A DNA stretch of 64,000 nucleotides from Cyanobium sp. Cruz-8D1 (GCF_024345975.1 NZ_JAGQCD010000004.1:98116-162115), one strand, 5' to 3'; counted from the stretch's first letter, positions 1-10,428 are shown. Numbers and translations are program-made. The notes: generated by a model not told the origin, from the letters alone.

Positions 1-106
1 GGGCCAGCACCCCCAGCACGAGCAGCATCACCCCCTCGGCCAGGGTGAAGGCGCGCAGGGCTGCCCCCATGGCCTGGCGGGAGGAGGGGGCTTCGGGGGT
101 GAGCAT
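1..106 (-). CDS. Membrane protein, N-terminal fragment
   Basis: Only the first 35 codons lie in the window; the gene runs off the left edge. The start is ATG at 106. After a short polar leader (about 16 residues) a hydrophobic stretch begins (FTLAEGVMLLVLGVLA), which looks like a first membrane helix. The pattern is reminiscent of HdeD/DUF308-type small membrane proteins, but too little is visible to assign a family. It is the next gene downstream of ribE on the same strand, about 80 bases away, so it could be cotranscribed. Confidence 0.5.
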   Translation of the reverse strand, partial: MLTPEAPSSRQAMGAALRAFTLAEGVMLLVLGVLA

Positions 107-188
107 CTGTGCCGTTGTCGCTGTCGTCAGCGTGACAAGGGAGCCCACCGCTGGCCACGGGCGTTGATGACTCAAAGCATCCGCCGGG

Positions 189-830
189 CTACCCCCAGCC
201 GTGTTCGGCCAACCAGGCGGAGGAGAGGGTGGCCTCCGGCGGCGCCATCCCGGTCGTCCGCAGCAGCCGCTCGGTGTACTTGGCCAGCAGATCGGCCTCC
301 AGGTTGACCGTCTCTCCCACCCGGCGTCCCGCCAGGGTGGTGCCGTTCCAGGTGGTGGGAATCACGGCGATCCAGAAGCGGCTGCCGTCGGCCTCGCAGC
401 CGGCCACCGTGAGGCTGATGCCATCCAGGGCCACGCTCGCCTTCTCGCACACATAACGGCCGTAGGCGGGATCCTGCCAGGCCACCTCAAGCCGCCAGGC
501 GTCCGGCTGCCGCTGGATGGCGGTGATCTCGCCGAGGCCATCGACGTGACCGCTGACCAGGTGGCCGCCGAGACGGTCGACCAGACGCAGGGCCGGCTCC
601 AGGTTCACCCAGCCGCCGCCGGCGGCCCGTTCGGCCAGGGTGCTGCGGCCCAGGGTCTCCTGGCTGACATCGGCCCGGAAGCCATCGGCGAACAGCTCGG
701 CCACCGTGAGGCAGACCCCATCGACGGCAACGCTGTCCCCCAGGGCCAGGGGTCCGAGGTCCGTGCGCACCCGCACACCGGCCGGACTCCGCTCCAGCCT
801 GCCGATGGCCTGCACCAGTCCGGTGAACAT
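189..830 (-). CDS. ribE: Riboflavin synthase alpha chain
   Basis: This enzyme dismutates two molecules of 6,7-dimethyl-8-ribityllumazine to riboflavin, the last step of riboflavin synthesis, in the cytoplasm. The 213-residue protein starts with the family signature MFTGLVQ. It shows the internal duplication typical of the family: VAVDGVCLTV near residue 35 is echoed by VALDGISLTV near residue 133, and a GGHLVSGHVDG segment lies near residue 100. Length fits the family (about 200-220). The frame is open upstream to 1610, but the start at 830 is fixed by the conserved N terminus. It is divergent from the BFN-domain gene at 900, with 69 bases between the two starts. Confidence 0.95.
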   Translation of the reverse strand: MFTGLVQAIGRLERSPAGVRVRTDLGPLALGDSVAVDGVCLTVAELFADGFRADVSQETLGRSTLAERAAGGGWVNLEPALRLVDRLGGHLVSGHVDGLGEITAIQRQPDAWRLEVAWQDPAYGRYVCEKASVALDGISLTVAGCEADGSRFWIAVIPTTWNGTTLAGRRVGETVNLEADLLAKYTERLLRTTGMAPPEATLSSAWLAEHGWG

Positions 831-899
831 CCCCTGAGGCGGCGGCACTGGCCATAATCGTTTCACGGGAACCATCACGTGCGAGGAGCGGGCCCGACC

Positions 900-1451
900 A
901 TGGTTGAAATGCGTGTCGCCGGGATCGCCCTGGATGCGGCCAGCCGAAATCCGATCGTCCTGCTGCGCGATCCTGCCGGCCGCAGGCAGGTGCCGATCTG
1001 GATCGACCAGGCCCAGGCGCAAAACATCCTTTCGGGCCTGAACAGGGAACGGCCGCCCCGGCCCTTGAGCCACGACCTGATGGCCAACCTGCTGGAGGCC
1101 GGCGGCCTGCAGCTGGAGCGGGTGATCATTCACGCGATCGAGGACAACACCTTCAGGGCCGTGCTCAAGCTCCAGGACGGCACCGACCAGCCCATCGAGC
1201 TGGACGCCCGGCCCAGCGATGCCATTGCCCTGGCCCTGCGCACCGACAGCGGCATCTGGATGCTGGAGGAGGTGGTGGCCGATGCCTCGATTCCGGTGGA
1301 TGCGGAGGCCGATGCCGAAGACCAGGAGGATTTCCGCCGCTTCCTCGACCGCACCAGCCCGGCCGACCTGATCCGCCACATCGGCCGAACGGTGGCCGAG
1401 CCCGATCTCGGCCCGGAGGAAGCCCCCGAGGGTGGCGGCCCTGGCGCCTGA
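900..1451 (+). CDS. BFN-domain protein (DUF151 family)
   Basis: A 183-residue protein of the bifunctional nuclease (BFN, DUF151) family. Typical features are the N-terminal VEMRVAGIALDAASRNPIVLL strand pattern, the W-I-D-Q-A-Q-A segment, the H-D-L-M-A-N-L helix and the DARPSDAIALALR motif. Family members have been described as nucleases in plants, but the activity of cyanobacterial members is not established. ATG at 900 is preceded by a GAGGAG-like ribosome site; a GTG at 879 in the same frame would add seven residues. The stop overlaps the start of the next gene by 20 bases, which suggests translational coupling. Confidence 0.85.
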   Translation: MVEMRVAGIALDAASRNPIVLLRDPAGRRQVPIWIDQAQAQNILSGLNRERPPRPLSHDLMANLLEAGGLQLERVIIHAIEDNTFRAVLKLQDGTDQPIELDARPSDAIALALRTDSGIWMLEEVVADASIPVDAEADAEDQEDFRRFLDRTSPADLIRHIGRTVAEPDLGPEEAPEGGGPGA

Positions 1452-2622
1452 TCCCCAAGACCCATGGCCGCCGCTGCCGGCAGGACGGCGATCCTTCGGG
1501 ACGGGGAGGCCGGTGTCGGCGTTCACCCTCGGCACGATGCGGGCCCTGGACTCCCCGGAGGCCATGGACGCCGTGCTGGTGGCGGCCCTGGCGGCCGGGA
1601 TCAACCACATCGAGACGGCCCCCGCCTACGGCCCCGCCGAGGCCTTCCTCGGTCGGGCCCTGCAGCGTCTGGCGGCGCGCGATCCGGCCGGTCGCTCCGC
1701 CCTGGTGCTCACCAGCAAGCTGCTGCCCGGCCTGGAGCTGGAGGACGGCCGCCGCCAGCTGCGGGCCTGCCTGAAACGCCTCGGGATCGAACGACTCGAC
1801 AATCTGGCGGTGCATGGCCTCAACCGGCCGGACCATCTGGCCTGGGCCGTTTCGGGGCCAGGGGCCGAGCTGCTGGCCTGGGCCATGGGGGAGGGGCTGG
1901 TGGGCCAGGTGGGCTTCAGCAGCCACGGGGACGCGGCCCTGATCGCGGCGGCCCTGGACAGCCACCGCTTCAGCTTCTGCAGCCTGCACGTGCATCTGTT
2001 CGACCAGGAGCGGCTGCCCCTGGCCCGCCAGGCCCTGGCGGCGGGACTCGGCGTGATGGCCATCTCCCCAGCTGACAAGGGCGGCCGTCTGTATGATCCC
2101 TCCGCGGAGCTGACGGCCGACTGCGCCCCCTTCGCGCCGCTGGAGCTCGCCTACCGCTTCCTGCTGGCCGAAGGGATCAGCACCCTCACCCTGGGGGCTG
2201 CCCGGCCCCAGGACCTGGCCTGGGCCATTCTCCTGGGCGCCGCCGCCGCTGTCCCCAGCGCCGGCGAGCGGCAGGACCTCGCGGCGGCGCTGGCCCGCCT
2301 GGAGGCGGCCGGGAGTGAACGCCTCGGGGCCGACCGCTGCGGCCAGTGCCGCCAGTGCCTGCCCTGCCCCAACGCCGTGCCGATCCCCGCCCTGCTGCGG
2401 CTGCGCAACCTGGCGGTGGGCCATGGCATGGAACCGTTCGCCAGCGAGCGCTACAACCTGATCGGCCGGGCCGGCCACTGGTGGGAGCAGGTGGATGCCT
2501 CCGCCTGTGGCCGTTGCGGCGCCTGCCTGCCCCGCTGTCCGCTCCGGCTGCCGATCCCCGATCTGCTGGCCGACACCCACCGGCGGCTGGCCGCTGCGCC
2601 ACGCCGCCGCCTGTGGGGCTGA
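1432..2622 (+). CDS. Aldo/keto reductase with C-terminal 4Fe-4S domain
   Basis: A 396-residue predicted oxidoreductase of the COG1453 type. Residues about 20-290 form the aldo/keto reductase barrel: RRSFGTGRPVSAFTLGTMR start, GINHIETAPAYG (catalytic Tyr region), LTSKLLP (Lys), a HGLNRPDHL strand and GQVGFSSHG. The C terminus carries two Cys clusters, C-x2-C-x2-C-x2-C starting at residue 303 and CGRCGACLPRC near residue 360, which should bind iron-sulfur clusters. The start is GTG at 1432, inside the preceding gene; the conserved RRSFGTG segment follows it, so a later start is unlikely. Substrate unknown. Confidence 0.85.
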   Translation: MAALAPDPQDPWPPLPAGRRSFGTGRPVSAFTLGTMRALDSPEAMDAVLVAALAAGINHIETAPAYGPAEAFLGRALQRLAARDPAGRSALVLTSKLLPGLELEDGRRQLRACLKRLGIERLDNLAVHGLNRPDHLAWAVSGPGAELLAWAMGEGLVGQVGFSSHGDAALIAAALDSHRFSFCSLHVHLFDQERLPLARQALAAGLGVMAISPADKGGRLYDPSAELTADCAPFAPLELAYRFLLAEGISTLTLGAARPQDLAWAILLGAAAAVPSAGERQDLAAALARLEAAGSERLGADRCGQCRQCLPCPNAVPIPALLRLRNLAVGHGMEPFASERYNLIGRAGHWWEQVDASACGRCGACLPRCPLRLPIPDLLADTHRRLAAAPRRRLWG

Positions 2623-2637
2623 GTTCTGTTGCCCTCT

Positions 2638-3660
2638 TCAAGCGCCAGGGGCAGGGGCGGCGCCATCCCAGAGCTGCTGCAGCCTGCGGCGCTCGGCGGC
2701 CGCCAGCGGCGGCAGGCTGAAGCAGCGCTCCAGCACCGACTGGGGGGGCAGCAGCAGGGCGGCGATGGCCGCCGGGAACTCCGCCAGGGCTCGCTGCAGC
2801 TGGTCCCTCGGCAGGGGCGGCACCCAGCCCCCCGTCAGCAGGGCCGGCAACAGGGGTGGCTCCAGGGCCTCCCCCAGCCACTCCAGGGGCGGCTCGGGAT
2901 GGGGACCGGCCGGCCGCAGCAACAGGTTCCAGCTCAGGGGGGCGCCGCCCTCGGGCAGCAACACCTGCAGCCGGGGATCGCGGCGCAGCAGGCCCACCAC
3001 CCGCTGGCGGGGCAACACGGCGGCCTCGGCCTCGCCGGTGAGCAGCAGGCTCAGGCCATCCCGCTCGTCGTAGGCCAGGGCTGAGCGCCGCAGACGCCGC
3101 AGCCGTTCCGGGTCCTCCCCCACCAACGCGATCGTCACCCGGGGAGACGAGGGCAGCACCAGCCGGCCGGCCAGGCTGGGATCGAGCAGCAGATCCCAGC
3201 CCTCGGCCCGGCGCCGGGCCAGGTCGGGCCGGCTGCGCAGCACCAGCACCCAGGGGCCGTAGGACCAGGGGAAGGCCAGGGGGCCGGCGCCGGGCGGGCC
3301 ATGGAGGCGGGCCAGCGGGGCCGCCATCGGCGCGAACCGCTCGATCAGCGCCGGGGTGCCGATGGGCTGGAGGTCGCCGGTCCTGAGCTCGGCGGCCCAG
3401 CCATCGCTGAGCTGCACCAGGCCCGTCAGGGGAGCGGCCGCCCGGGCCAGCACCTGGGCGGGATCCTCCAGAAGCTCGCTGCGCCAGGGCTTGGGCAGGC
3501 GGCGGACCCAGGCGGCGGGCAGATCGCCCCGGCTGCCCAGCAGCAGCAGCTCCTGACGCTCACAGCCGGCCAGCAGGGTGAGGGCGGAGGCGGCACCGAG
3601 GCGCAGCAGGGTACGGCGGCTGAGGCCCGGGGACGGTGGTGGGGGGAAGGGGGCACCCAT
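2638..3660 (-). CDS. Tat-exported lipoprotein, extracellular solute-binding type
   Basis: A 340-residue protein with a twin-arginine signal (RRTLLRLGAAS at residues 15-25) running into a lipobox LLAGC with Cys at residue 33, so it should be exported folded and lipid-anchored. The mature part resembles periplasmic binding proteins of spermidine/putrescine (PotD-like) ABC transporters: WVLVLR, LLDPSLAGRLVLPSSPR and LSWNLLLRPAG segments. No permease or ATPase gene is next to it, so the ligand is unknown. It starts one base after the cobT stop and ends the minus-strand run that begins with topA. Confidence 0.7.
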   Translation of the reverse strand: MGAPFPPPPSPGLSRRTLLRLGAASALTLLAGCERQELLLLGSRGDLPAAWVRRLPKPWRSELLEDPAQVLARAAAPLTGLVQLSDGWAAELRTGDLQPIGTPALIERFAPMAAPLARLHGPPGAGPLAFPWSYGPWVLVLRSRPDLARRRAEGWDLLLDPSLAGRLVLPSSPRVTIALVGEDPERLRRLRRSALAYDERDGLSLLLTGEAEAAVLPRQRVVGLLRRDPRLQVLLPEGGAPLSWNLLLRPAGPHPEPPLEWLGEALEPPLLPALLTGGWVPPLPRDQLQRALAEFPAAIAALLLPPQSVLERCFSLPPLAAAERRRLQQLWDGAAPAPGA

Positions 3661-4821
3661 TCAGCGGACCGTAGGCGGGGGTGGCCCCAGCAGGGTGGCG
3701 CAGGCCTGGTCGCAGAGGCGGGCCAGGGCCGGGCCGGAGCGGCCACTGAGCTGCCATAGCAGGGCCAGCCCCCCCGCTCCCACCCCCTCCTTGACGTAGC
3801 CCCGCTCATAGGCCTCCAGGGCCGGATGGCAGGGATCGGTGAAGCGCAGGTCGGCCGCGAAGGCCAGGGGCTCCACCCCCCAGCGCGCCCCGATGCGGCC
3901 CAGCAGCAGGGGCAGGTCGCTGCCGGACTCCTCGGCCACCCAGGCGGTGGTGCCCAGGGCGGTACCGGCGGCGATCGCCGGGCGCAGGCAGGGGGACGCC
4001 AGGGCCAGGGCCAGGGCCAGCACCGCCGCCATCTGGCTGCCGCCGGCCAGCAGCACGGGCCGGCCAGCAGCGGCGGCGGCCAGCACCACGGCGGCGGCCA
4101 GGGGTTGCATCGGATCCCCAAGGGCGGCAACCACCCGTGCCGCAGCGGCCGGATCCCCTGCTGAGGCCCCAGTCAGGCCCGCCGCCCGCAGCCCCCGTTC
4201 CACCAGCGCCGCCTTGCGACCATGGTCGGGGTGGCGCAGGCTGCCGCTCACCAGCCCATGGGCGGCCACCCCCAGACCCACCAGCACGGCAAGGGCGGTG
4301 CTGGTGCCCCCGGGCACGCATTCCGCCAGCAGCAGGGGCCGCCCGGGGGTCAGGCGCTCCGCCCAGCGACGGCCCAGGGCCAGCAGGGCCTCCACCCGGG
4401 CCGGATCGAGGGCCTCCCCGCCGCTGAGACAGCGGGCCGGACCGGCCCCGGCCAGCCCCGGCAGCCGCAGGTGGGCCACCGCTGGGGCCACCGGACAGCC
4501 CAGGTCCACCACCAGGGGGGCCAGGGCCAGCTCCCGCAGCACCACATGGCTGATCAGGGCGGGCGACACCCCAGCGGGCAGGGGCGGCAGGGCGTGGGGA
4601 CGCTCCCCGGCGGGGCCGAACAGCAGCAGTTCGGCATCGGCGGCGGCCGTGCGGCGCCGGGAGCTGGGGGTGGCGCCGGCGGCGGAGATGCCGGGCACGG
4701 CGGCGGTCTCGGTGGCCGCCAGCAGCAGCAGCACCTCGCTATGGCGCCAACCCTGCCGCCAGGGCCCGCACCAGCGCTCGGCGGCGGCCGCGGAACCGCA
4801 GATCCGCCGCAGCTGGCTCAA
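3661..4821 (-). CDS. cobT: CobT-like phosphoribosyltransferase (cyanobacterial/archaeal type)
   Basis: Predicted nicotinate-nucleotide:dimethylbenzimidazole phosphoribosyltransferase-like protein (TIGR00303 type), which activates the lower-ligand base of cobalamin. The family in cyanobacteria is long and divergent, as here (386 residues). Visible segments are VVDLGCPVAPAVAHLRL, LLLAECVPGGTSTALAVL, LRHPDHGRKAALVERGL, VLLAGGSQMAAVLALAL and GTTAWVAEESGSDLPLLL. The frame is open far upstream, but the only sensible start is TTG at 4821, which overlaps the stop of the DUF2232 gene by four bases. Many cyanobacteria make pseudocobalamin with adenine, so the true base substrate is uncertain. Confidence 0.85.
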   Translation of the reverse strand: MSQLRRICGSAAAAERWCGPWRQGWRHSEVLLLLAATETAAVPGISAAGATPSSRRRTAAADAELLLFGPAGERPHALPPLPAGVSPALISHVVLRELALAPLVVDLGCPVAPAVAHLRLPGLAGAGPARCLSGGEALDPARVEALLALGRRWAERLTPGRPLLLAECVPGGTSTALAVLVGLGVAAHGLVSGSLRHPDHGRKAALVERGLRAAGLTGASAGDPAAAARVVAALGDPMQPLAAAVVLAAAAAGRPVLLAGGSQMAAVLALALALASPCLRPAIAAGTALGTTAWVAEESGSDLPLLLGRIGARWGVEPLAFAADLRFTDPCHPALEAYERGYVKEGVGAGGLALLWQLSGRSGPALARLCDQACATLLGPPPPTVR

Positions 4822-5474
4822 AGGGGGTCGAGGGCCACCAGGCCGCGCAAGGCCGGCGGCGGCTCGCTGATCGGCAGGTCGAGCCTTGGGAAGATCCAGT
4901 AGGCCACGGCATGGAGAGCCAGCACCACGATCAGGTTCTGCAAGAGAACCAGCAACAGGGCCGCGACCTGCACCTGGGCCAGATCGAACCCCCCGGCCAG
5001 ACCCACCACCCCGGCCAGGCGGTCGAGCAGGTTGGCGGCGGCGGTGGTGATCAGCACCCAGAGGTTCTCCCCCACCAGCACCGAGAGCACCGCCACCCGC
5101 ACCAGGAAGCCGCCGGCGCCGATCAGGCCGCCCACCCCCAGGGTGAGCCACCAGCTGCTGCGACGACGCCAGCCCCAGCCCAGCCAGAGCGAGAGCAGGC
5201 CATAGGGGAACAGCACCAGGGGGCCGCGGATCGGCCCCATCAGGGCCACCAGCAACAGGGCCGTCACCACCACCCCCTCCAGGGCACAGCGCCAGCCATG
5301 GCGCAGCTGCAACAGGGCCAGGGGCAGGGGCAGGGCGAGGCGGAACAGGGGGCTGCCCACCGGCAGGTAGTAGAGCGCCACCCACAGCAGGGCGGTGGAG
5401 GCCGCCAGGTAGGCGGTGTCCATCAACTGGCGCGCCTGGCGAGGGCTCAGCTGCCGCCGGGAGGGAGGGGTCAT
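4818..5474 (-). CDS. DUF2232-type integral membrane protein
   Basis: A 218-residue membrane protein with about five to six hydrophobic segments, including residues 21-55, 68-105, 108-140 and 165-195. It resembles the cyanobacterial DUF2232 family, whose function is unknown. It sits between a lipoprotein gene (four bases upstream) and cobT (four-base overlap), so it is almost surely cotranslated with them. The conserved pairing with a CobT-like protein might point to cofactor or membrane transport, but that is only inference. Confidence 0.7.
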   Translation of the reverse strand: MTPPSRRQLSPRQARQLMDTAYLAASTALLWVALYYLPVGSPLFRLALPLPLALLQLRHGWRCALEGVVVTALLLVALMGPIRGPLVLFPYGLLSLWLGWGWRRRSSWWLTLGVGGLIGAGGFLVRVAVLSVLVGENLWVLITTAAANLLDRLAGVVGLAGGFDLAQVQVAALLLVLLQNLIVVLALHAVAYWIFPRLDLPISEPPPALRGLVALDPL

Positions 5475-5478
5475 CGGC

Positions 5479-5973
5479 TCAGCGCGGCGCTGGCGCCGGA
5501 CGGGAGGTGGGGGCCGCGCTGCCGGTGGCTGGGGCGGGGGTCTCCGTGGCCGGGGTGCCGGCTGCCGGCATGCGCTCGATCGTCTCCACCTCGAACGGCA
5601 CCCCCGCGGCCCGCAGCGCCTTGGTGACCACCTCGGCGGGCGCCGAGGGATCGGCCAGGGGCAGACGGATGGTGACGCGGTAGGGGGCCGGACGGACCGC
5701 CGGGGCCGCCGGGGTCTCCAGGGTAGGCGCGGTCGGAGGACGGGCCGGAGGTTCGTTGGCCGCCGGACGGGCCGGGCTCTCTGGGGTCGGGGCCGGGTTG
5801 GCGGGGGTCAGGGTCCTGGGCGCGGTGGCTGGCGGGGAGGCTGGGGCGGCGGGGGCGCGGGAAAAACTGCGCGACAGGGCCTCGCCGAAGGGTGTGCCGC
5901 CGCAGGCGGACAGCAGCAGGGGCAGCGTCAGCAGGGTTCCCGCCAGCGGAAGGGAGGGGCGGGGAGACGCCAT
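5479..5973 (-). CDS. Proline/alanine-rich lipoprotein
   Basis: A 164-residue protein with an N-terminal signal peptide ending in a lipobox LLSAC (Cys near residue 24). The next hundred residues are a low-complexity Pro/Ala/Thr-rich linker, followed by a short ordered part (PYRVTIRLPLADPSAPAEVVTKALRAAG then VPFEVETIERM). No family is recognised. ATG at 5973 shares its A with the TGA of topA, so its translation is coupled to topA. It may be an envelope anchor; there is no direct evidence for a role. Confidence 0.65.
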   Translation of the reverse strand: MASPRPSLPLAGTLLTLPLLLSACGGTPFGEALSRSFSRAPAAPASPPATAPRTLTPANPAPTPESPARPAANEPPARPPTAPTLETPAAPAVRPAPYRVTIRLPLADPSAPAEVVTKALRAAGVPFEVETIERMPAAGTPATETPAPATGSAAPTSRPAPAPR

Positions 5974-8702
5974 CAGCTGCTGGCGGGTTTGATCACCCGC
6001 ACGGCGCTGGCCCGCAGGCGACCGGACTTGGTGGTGGCGGGAGGCTTCTTGGCGGCGGCTGGCTTGGGGGTCGCCTTCTTGGCGGCCGACTTGCTGGCGG
6101 CGGGCTTGGCGGCTGCCCTGGTGGCGCTGCGGGCCTTGGCGGCGCCCTTGGTGGTGGCGGCCTTGGCGGCCAGCAGCTCCACCGCCTGCTCCAGGCTGAT
6201 GGTGTCGGCGGTGGTGCCCTCCGGCAGGGAGGCATTCACCTTGCCCTGTTTGACGTAGAGCCCGTAGGGGCCGTCGAACAGCTGGATGGTCTCTTCGGAA
6301 CCCTCAGGAGCTCCCAGATCCTTGAGAGCCGTGCGACCGCCGCGGCCCTTCTTGGGCATGGCCAGCAGCTCCAGGGCCCGGCTGAGGCCCACCGCCAGCA
6401 CGTCGTCTTCGGCCTTGAGGGAGCGGTAGTCCTTCTCCCCCTTGCCCTTGTCGTGGACCACGTAGGGACCAAAGCGCCCCAGCCCGGCCTGCACCTTGCC
6501 CCCATCGGGGTGCTCACCCAGGTGGCGGGGCAGCCGCAGCAGCCCCAGGGCGTCCTCGAGGCTGAGGTCCTCGGGCTTGACGCCCTTGGGCAGGGAGGCG
6601 CGCTTGGGCTTGGGCACCTCCTCGCTCACCTGGCCGCGCTGCACATAGGGGCCGTACTGGCCGAACAGCAGGTAAACCTGTTCGCCGCTCTCCGGGTCCT
6701 CCCCGAGCGACTCGGGACCTTCGGCCTTCTGACGCAGCAGCAGCTCGGCCTTCTCGGCGTCGAGATCGGCGGGGGTGATCTCCTGGGGCAGGGTGGCCTT
6801 GAGCAGCTCCTCGCTGCCGTCGTCGGCCACCCGTTTGGTCTCCAGGTAGGCGCCGAAACGGCCGATCCGCACCACACAGGGCAGACCCTCCAGCACCACC
6901 GTGCGGGAGATGCCGGGGTCGATGTCGCCCTCCCGTTGCTGCACCTGGGTCTCCAGGCCCTTGTCGCCTTTGTAGAATCCCTCCAGGTAGGGCAGCCAGG
7001 ACACCTTGCCCGTGGAGATCTCGTCGAGGGTGTGCTCCATCTTCGAGGTGAAGGCCGTGTCCACCAGGTCGGGGAAGTGCTCCTCCAGCAGGGCCGTCAC
7101 CGCGAAGGCCGTGAAGCTGGGGGTGAGGGAGTTGTTCTGCAGGGTGGCGTAACCCCGGTCTGTGATGGTGCCGATGATGCTGGCGTAGGTGGACGGCCGG
7201 CCGATGCCCTCCTTCTCCAGGGTCTTGACCAGGGCGGCCTCGCTGTAGCGGGCGGGGGGCTGGGTCTGGTGGCCGAGGGCCTCCACCCCCCGGCAGACGG
7301 GGGCATCACCGACGGCGAGCGACGGCAGCAGCACCTCCTGGCCCTCCAGGGCCGCGTCGGGATCGTCGCTGCCCTCCACATAGGCGCGGAAGAAGCCGGC
7401 GAAGTCGATGCGCTTGCCGCTGGCCCGGAAGGTGGCGCCCGCGGCTTCAATGTCGACGGCCAGCAGGGTGAGCCGGGCATCGGCCATCTGGCTGGCCACG
7501 GTGCGCTTCCAGATCAGCTCGTAGAGGGCCAGGTCGCGGCCGTCGAGGCCGGAATCCTTGGGCGTGCGGAAGCTCTCGCCGGCGGGGCGGATCGCCTCGT
7601 GGGCCTCCTGGGCATTGCGGGCCTTGGTAGTGAACTGGCGCGGCGCCGGGCTGAGGAATTCCTTGCCGTACATGGCGCCGACGCAGTTGCGCGCCGCCGT
7701 CAGGGCCTGGTCGGACAGGTGCACCGAGTCGGTGCGCATGTAGGTGATGAAGCCTCGCTCGTAGAGGGCCTGGGCTGTGCGCATGGTGTCGCGGGCCGAG
7801 AGCCGCAGCTTGCGGTTGGCCTCCTGCTGCAGGGTGCTGGTGGTGAAGGGGGGCACGGGCCGCCGCAGCGTGGGCTTCTCCTCCACCGCCGACACCCGCC
7901 AGGGGGAGCTCTCGACGGCGGCCTTGAGGGCACCGGCCTCCGCCTCGCTGAGCAGCTTCACCTTGCTGCCGGGCTTCAGGCCGCCGGTGGTCTCGTCGAA
8001 GTCGGAACCGCCGGCGATGCGCTCGGCCCCCAGGTGGGTGAGTTTGGCTTCGAACGGCACCGCCGCCTGCGCAAGGCCGGCCTTGAGATCCCAGTAGCTG
8101 CCGCTGCGGAAGGCGCGGCGGGCCCGTTCGCGCTGCACCAGCAGCCGCACCGCCACCGATTGCACCCGGCCGGCGGAGAGGCCCCAGGCCACCTTTTTCC
8201 AGAGCAGGGGCGACAGGGTGTAGCCCACCAGGCGATCGAGGATGCGGCGGGTCTCCTGGGCATGGACCAGCTCCATGTCGAGATCACGGGTCTGGTCGAG
8301 GGCGCGGCCGATCGCTTCCTTGGTGATCTCGTGGAACACCATCCGCTTGACCGGCACCTTCGGCCCCAGGAGCTGGAGCAGGTGCCAGCTGATGCTCTCC
8401 CCTTCCCGGTCTTCATCGGTGGCCAGCAGCAGCTGGTCGGCATCCTTGAGCGCGTCCTTGAGCTCCTTCACCACCTTTTTCTTGTCCTTCGGCACCACGT
8501 AGAGGGGCTCGAAGGCGTTGGCGGTGTTGACGCCGAGGTTGGCCCACTTTTCTCCTTTATGGGCCGCAGGAATCTCGCTGGCGTTGTTGGGCAGATCACG
8601 CACATGGCCCATCGACGCCTCCACCCGGTAGGTCTTGGGCAGGAACGCCCGAATGGTGCGGGCCTTGGTGGGGCTCTCGACGATGACCAGGGTGTGGGCC
8701 AC
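5973..8702 (-). CDS. topA: DNA topoisomerase I
   Basis: Type IA topoisomerase that relaxes negative supercoils. The N terminus shows the TOPRIM domain ([11 protein letters not shown], then [16 protein letters not shown] with the metal-binding acidic triad), followed by the strand-passage domain with the active-site Tyr in [10 protein letters not shown]. The C-terminal third has repeated topoisomerase C-terminal modules ([37 protein letters not shown]) instead of Cys zinc fingers. It ends in a Lys/Ala-rich tail of about 70 residues, probably a DNA-binding tail. The frame is open up to 9035, but GTG at 8702 gives the standard [11 protein letters not shown] start. 909 residues. It is divergent from ndhB. 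Confidence 0.95.
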   Translation of the reverse strand: MAHTLVIVESPTKARTIRAFLPKTYRVEASMGHVRDLPNNASEIPAAHKGEKWANLGVNTANAFEPLYVVPKDKKKVVKELKDALKDADQLLLATDEDREGESISWHLLQLLGPKVPVKRMVFHEITKEAIGRALDQTRDLDMELVHAQETRRILDRLVGYTLSPLLWKKVAWGLSAGRVQSVAVRLLVQRERARRAFRSGSYWDLKAGLAQAAVPFEAKLTHLGAERIAGGSDFDETTGGLKPGSKVKLLSEAEAGALKAAVESSPWRVSAVEEKPTLRRPVPPFTTSTLQQEANRKLRLSARDTMRTAQALYERGFITYMRTDSVHLSDQALTAARNCVGAMYGKEFLSPAPRQFTTKARNAQEAHEAIRPAGESFRTPKDSGLDGRDLALYELIWKRTVASQMADARLTLLAVDIEAAGATFRASGKRIDFAGFFRAYVEGSDDPDAALEGQEVLLPSLAVGDAPVCRGVEALGHQTQPPARYSEAALVKTLEKEGIGRPSTYASIIGTITDRGYATLQNNSLTPSFTAFAVTALLEEHFPDLVDTAFTSKMEHTLDEISTGKVSWLPYLEGFYKGDKGLETQVQQREGDIDPGISRTVVLEGLPCVVRIGRFGAYLETKRVADDGSEELLKATLPQEITPADLDAEKAELLLRQKAEGPESLGEDPESGEQVYLLFGQYGPYVQRGQVSEEVPKPKRASLPKGVKPEDLSLEDALGLLRLPRHLGEHPDGGKVQAGLGRFGPYVVHDKGKGEKDYRSLKAEDDVLAVGLSRALELLAMPKKGRGGRTALKDLGAPEGSEETIQLFDGPYGLYVKQGKVNASLPEGTTADTISLEQAVELLAAKAATTKGAAKARSATRAAAKPAASKSAAKKATPKPAAAKKPPATTKSGRLRASAVRVIKPASS

Positions 8703-8823
8703 GGGAAGGCGCGATACCGCTTCCTTCTTTATCGCATCGGCGGACCCAGCGGGTATCGGGGCACCAGACTGACCCCCCAGATGGCGGCTACAGTCCGCAC
8801 CATCGCGTGCCTCCCCGATCCCT

Positions 8824-10428
8824 GTGTCAGTCCTGTTTCTGGCAGCAGCGAGCGCCGTCACCACGGCCGCATCCGCCGCCGAAGCCATTGCCTCAGGTTT
8901 GGGCACCGGCGGCCTGGCCCTGCAGCTGAACGCCGGGGCGATCGCTCCGGAAGTGGCCGTTCTGCTGACGCTGGTGGTCTGCCTCGTGGTTGACCTGGCC
9001 GGGGAAAAGGCGGCCAGCCGCTGGGTGCCGCCCATTTGCTATGGCGGCCTGGGGTCCTCCCTGGTGCTCTTGGCGCTGCAGTGGAACAGCCCCCTGGAGC
9101 CCTCCTTCCTCGGGTCCTTCCTGGCCGACAACCTGGCCATCGCCTTCCGGGCGGTGGTGGCCGCCTCCACCTTGATCTCCCTGCTGCTGAGCTGGCGCTA
9201 CGTGGAGCGCAGCGGCACACCGATGGGCGAATACGCCGCGATCCTGCTGGCCGCGACCCTCGGGGCCATGTTCCTTTGCGGCTCCACCGACCTGGTGAGC
9301 ATCTTCATTTCCCTGGAAACCCTCTCGGTCGCCAGCTATCTGCTGGCGGGGTACATGAAGCGGGATGCCCGCAGTTCCGAGGCGGCCCTGAAGTATCTGC
9401 TGGTGGGATCGGCCGCCGCCGCGGTGTTCCTGTACGGCGCCTCGCTCCTTTACGGCCTCAGTGGCGGCGCCACCAGCCTGGCGACCATCGGTTTGGCCCT
9501 GCAGACCAGTGCCTCACCGATCACGGCCCTGGCCCTGGTGTTCGTGCTGGCCACCGTGGCGTTCAAGATCGCCGCCGTTCCGTTCCACCAGTGGACCCCC
9601 GATGTCTACGAGGGTTCCCCCACGCCGGTGGTCGCCTTTCTGTCGGTGGGCTCCAAGGCCGCCGGTTTCGCCCTGGCGGTGCGGCTGCTGGTGGGCTGTT
9701 TCGAGAGCTTCGATGCCCAGTGGAAGTTTCTGTTCACCGTGCTGGCGGTGCTGAGCATGGTGCTGGGCAACGTGGTGGCCCTGGCCCAGACTTCGATGAA
9801 ACGGATGCTGGCCTACAGCTCCATCGGCCAGGCCGGTTTCGTGATGATCGGCCTGGTGTGTGGCACCGAAGATGGCTTCTCGGCGATGGTCCTCTATATG
9901 GCGGCCTATCTGTTCATGAACCTGGGCGCCTTCGCCTGCATCATCCTGTTCTCCCTGCGCACCGGCAGCGACCGCATCGCCGACTACGCCGGTCTTTATC
10001 AGAAGGATCCCCTGATCACCCTGGGCCTGAGTCTTTGCCTGCTCTCCCTTGGCGGGATCCCACCGATGCTGGGCTTCTTCGGCAAGATCTACCTCTTTTT
10101 CGCCGGCTGGGCCGACCACCAATACCTGCTGGTTGTGGTGGGTCTGGTCACCTCCGTGGTGTCGATCTATTACTACATCTCGGTGATCAAGATGATGGTG
10201 GTGAAAGAACCCCAGGAGGCCTCCGATGTGGTCAAGGCCTACCCCGCCATCACCTGGAATCTGGCCGGCATGCAGCCCCTGCGGGCCGCCCTGGTGGGCT
10301 GCGTGGTGATCACCGCCGTGGGGGGCGTCCTCTCCAGCCCGCTGTTCGACTGGGCCAGCTCCACCGTGGCCGGCACCCCGATCCTGCAGCAGGCCATCGC
10401 CGCAGCGGCCATCGCCCCGCTGGGCTGA
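8824..10428 (+). CDS. ndhB: NAD(P)H-quinone oxidoreductase subunit 2 (NdhB)
   Basis: Membrane subunit of the thylakoid NDH-1 complex, related to NuoN and one of the antiporter-like proton-channel subunits. It serves respiration, cyclic electron flow and CO2 uptake. The 534-residue protein is hydrophobic throughout, with about 14 helices and hallmark segments [56 protein letters not shown] and [16 protein letters not shown]. The start GTG at 8824 is chosen because no ATG precedes the conserved region; it gives a slightly long N-terminal helix. It stands alone, divergent from topA. Confidence 0.95.
   Translation: MSVLFLAAASAVTTAASAAEAIASGLGTGGLALQLNAGAIAPEVAVLLTLVVCLVVDLAGEKAASRWVPPICYGGLGSSLVLLALQWNSPLEPSFLGSFLADNLAIAFRAVVAASTLISLLLSWRYVERSGTPMGEYAAILLAATLGAMFLCGSTDLVSIFISLETLSVASYLLAGYMKRDARSSEAALKYLLVGSAAAAVFLYGASLLYGLSGGATSLATIGLALQTSASPITALALVFVLATVAFKIAAVPFHQWTPDVYEGSPTPVVAFLSVGSKAAGFALAVRLLVGCFESFDAQWKFLFTVLAVLSMVLGNVVALAQTSMKRMLAYSSIGQAGFVMIGLVCGTEDGFSAMVLYMAAYLFMNLGAFACIILFSLRTGSDRIADYAGLYQKDPLITLGLSLCLLSLGGIPPMLGFFGKIYLFFAGWADHQYLLVVVGLVTSVVSIYYYISVIKMMVVKEPQEASDVVKAYPAITWNLAGMQPLRAALVGCVVITAVGGVLSSPLFDWASSTVAGTPILQQAIAAAAIAPLG

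Noticed and set aside
5892..8993. A 1033-codon open frame on the plus strand opposite topA
   Set aside because: It is antisense to a fully conserved topA. Long antisense frames are a usual side effect of very high G+C, and the translation shows no family motif.
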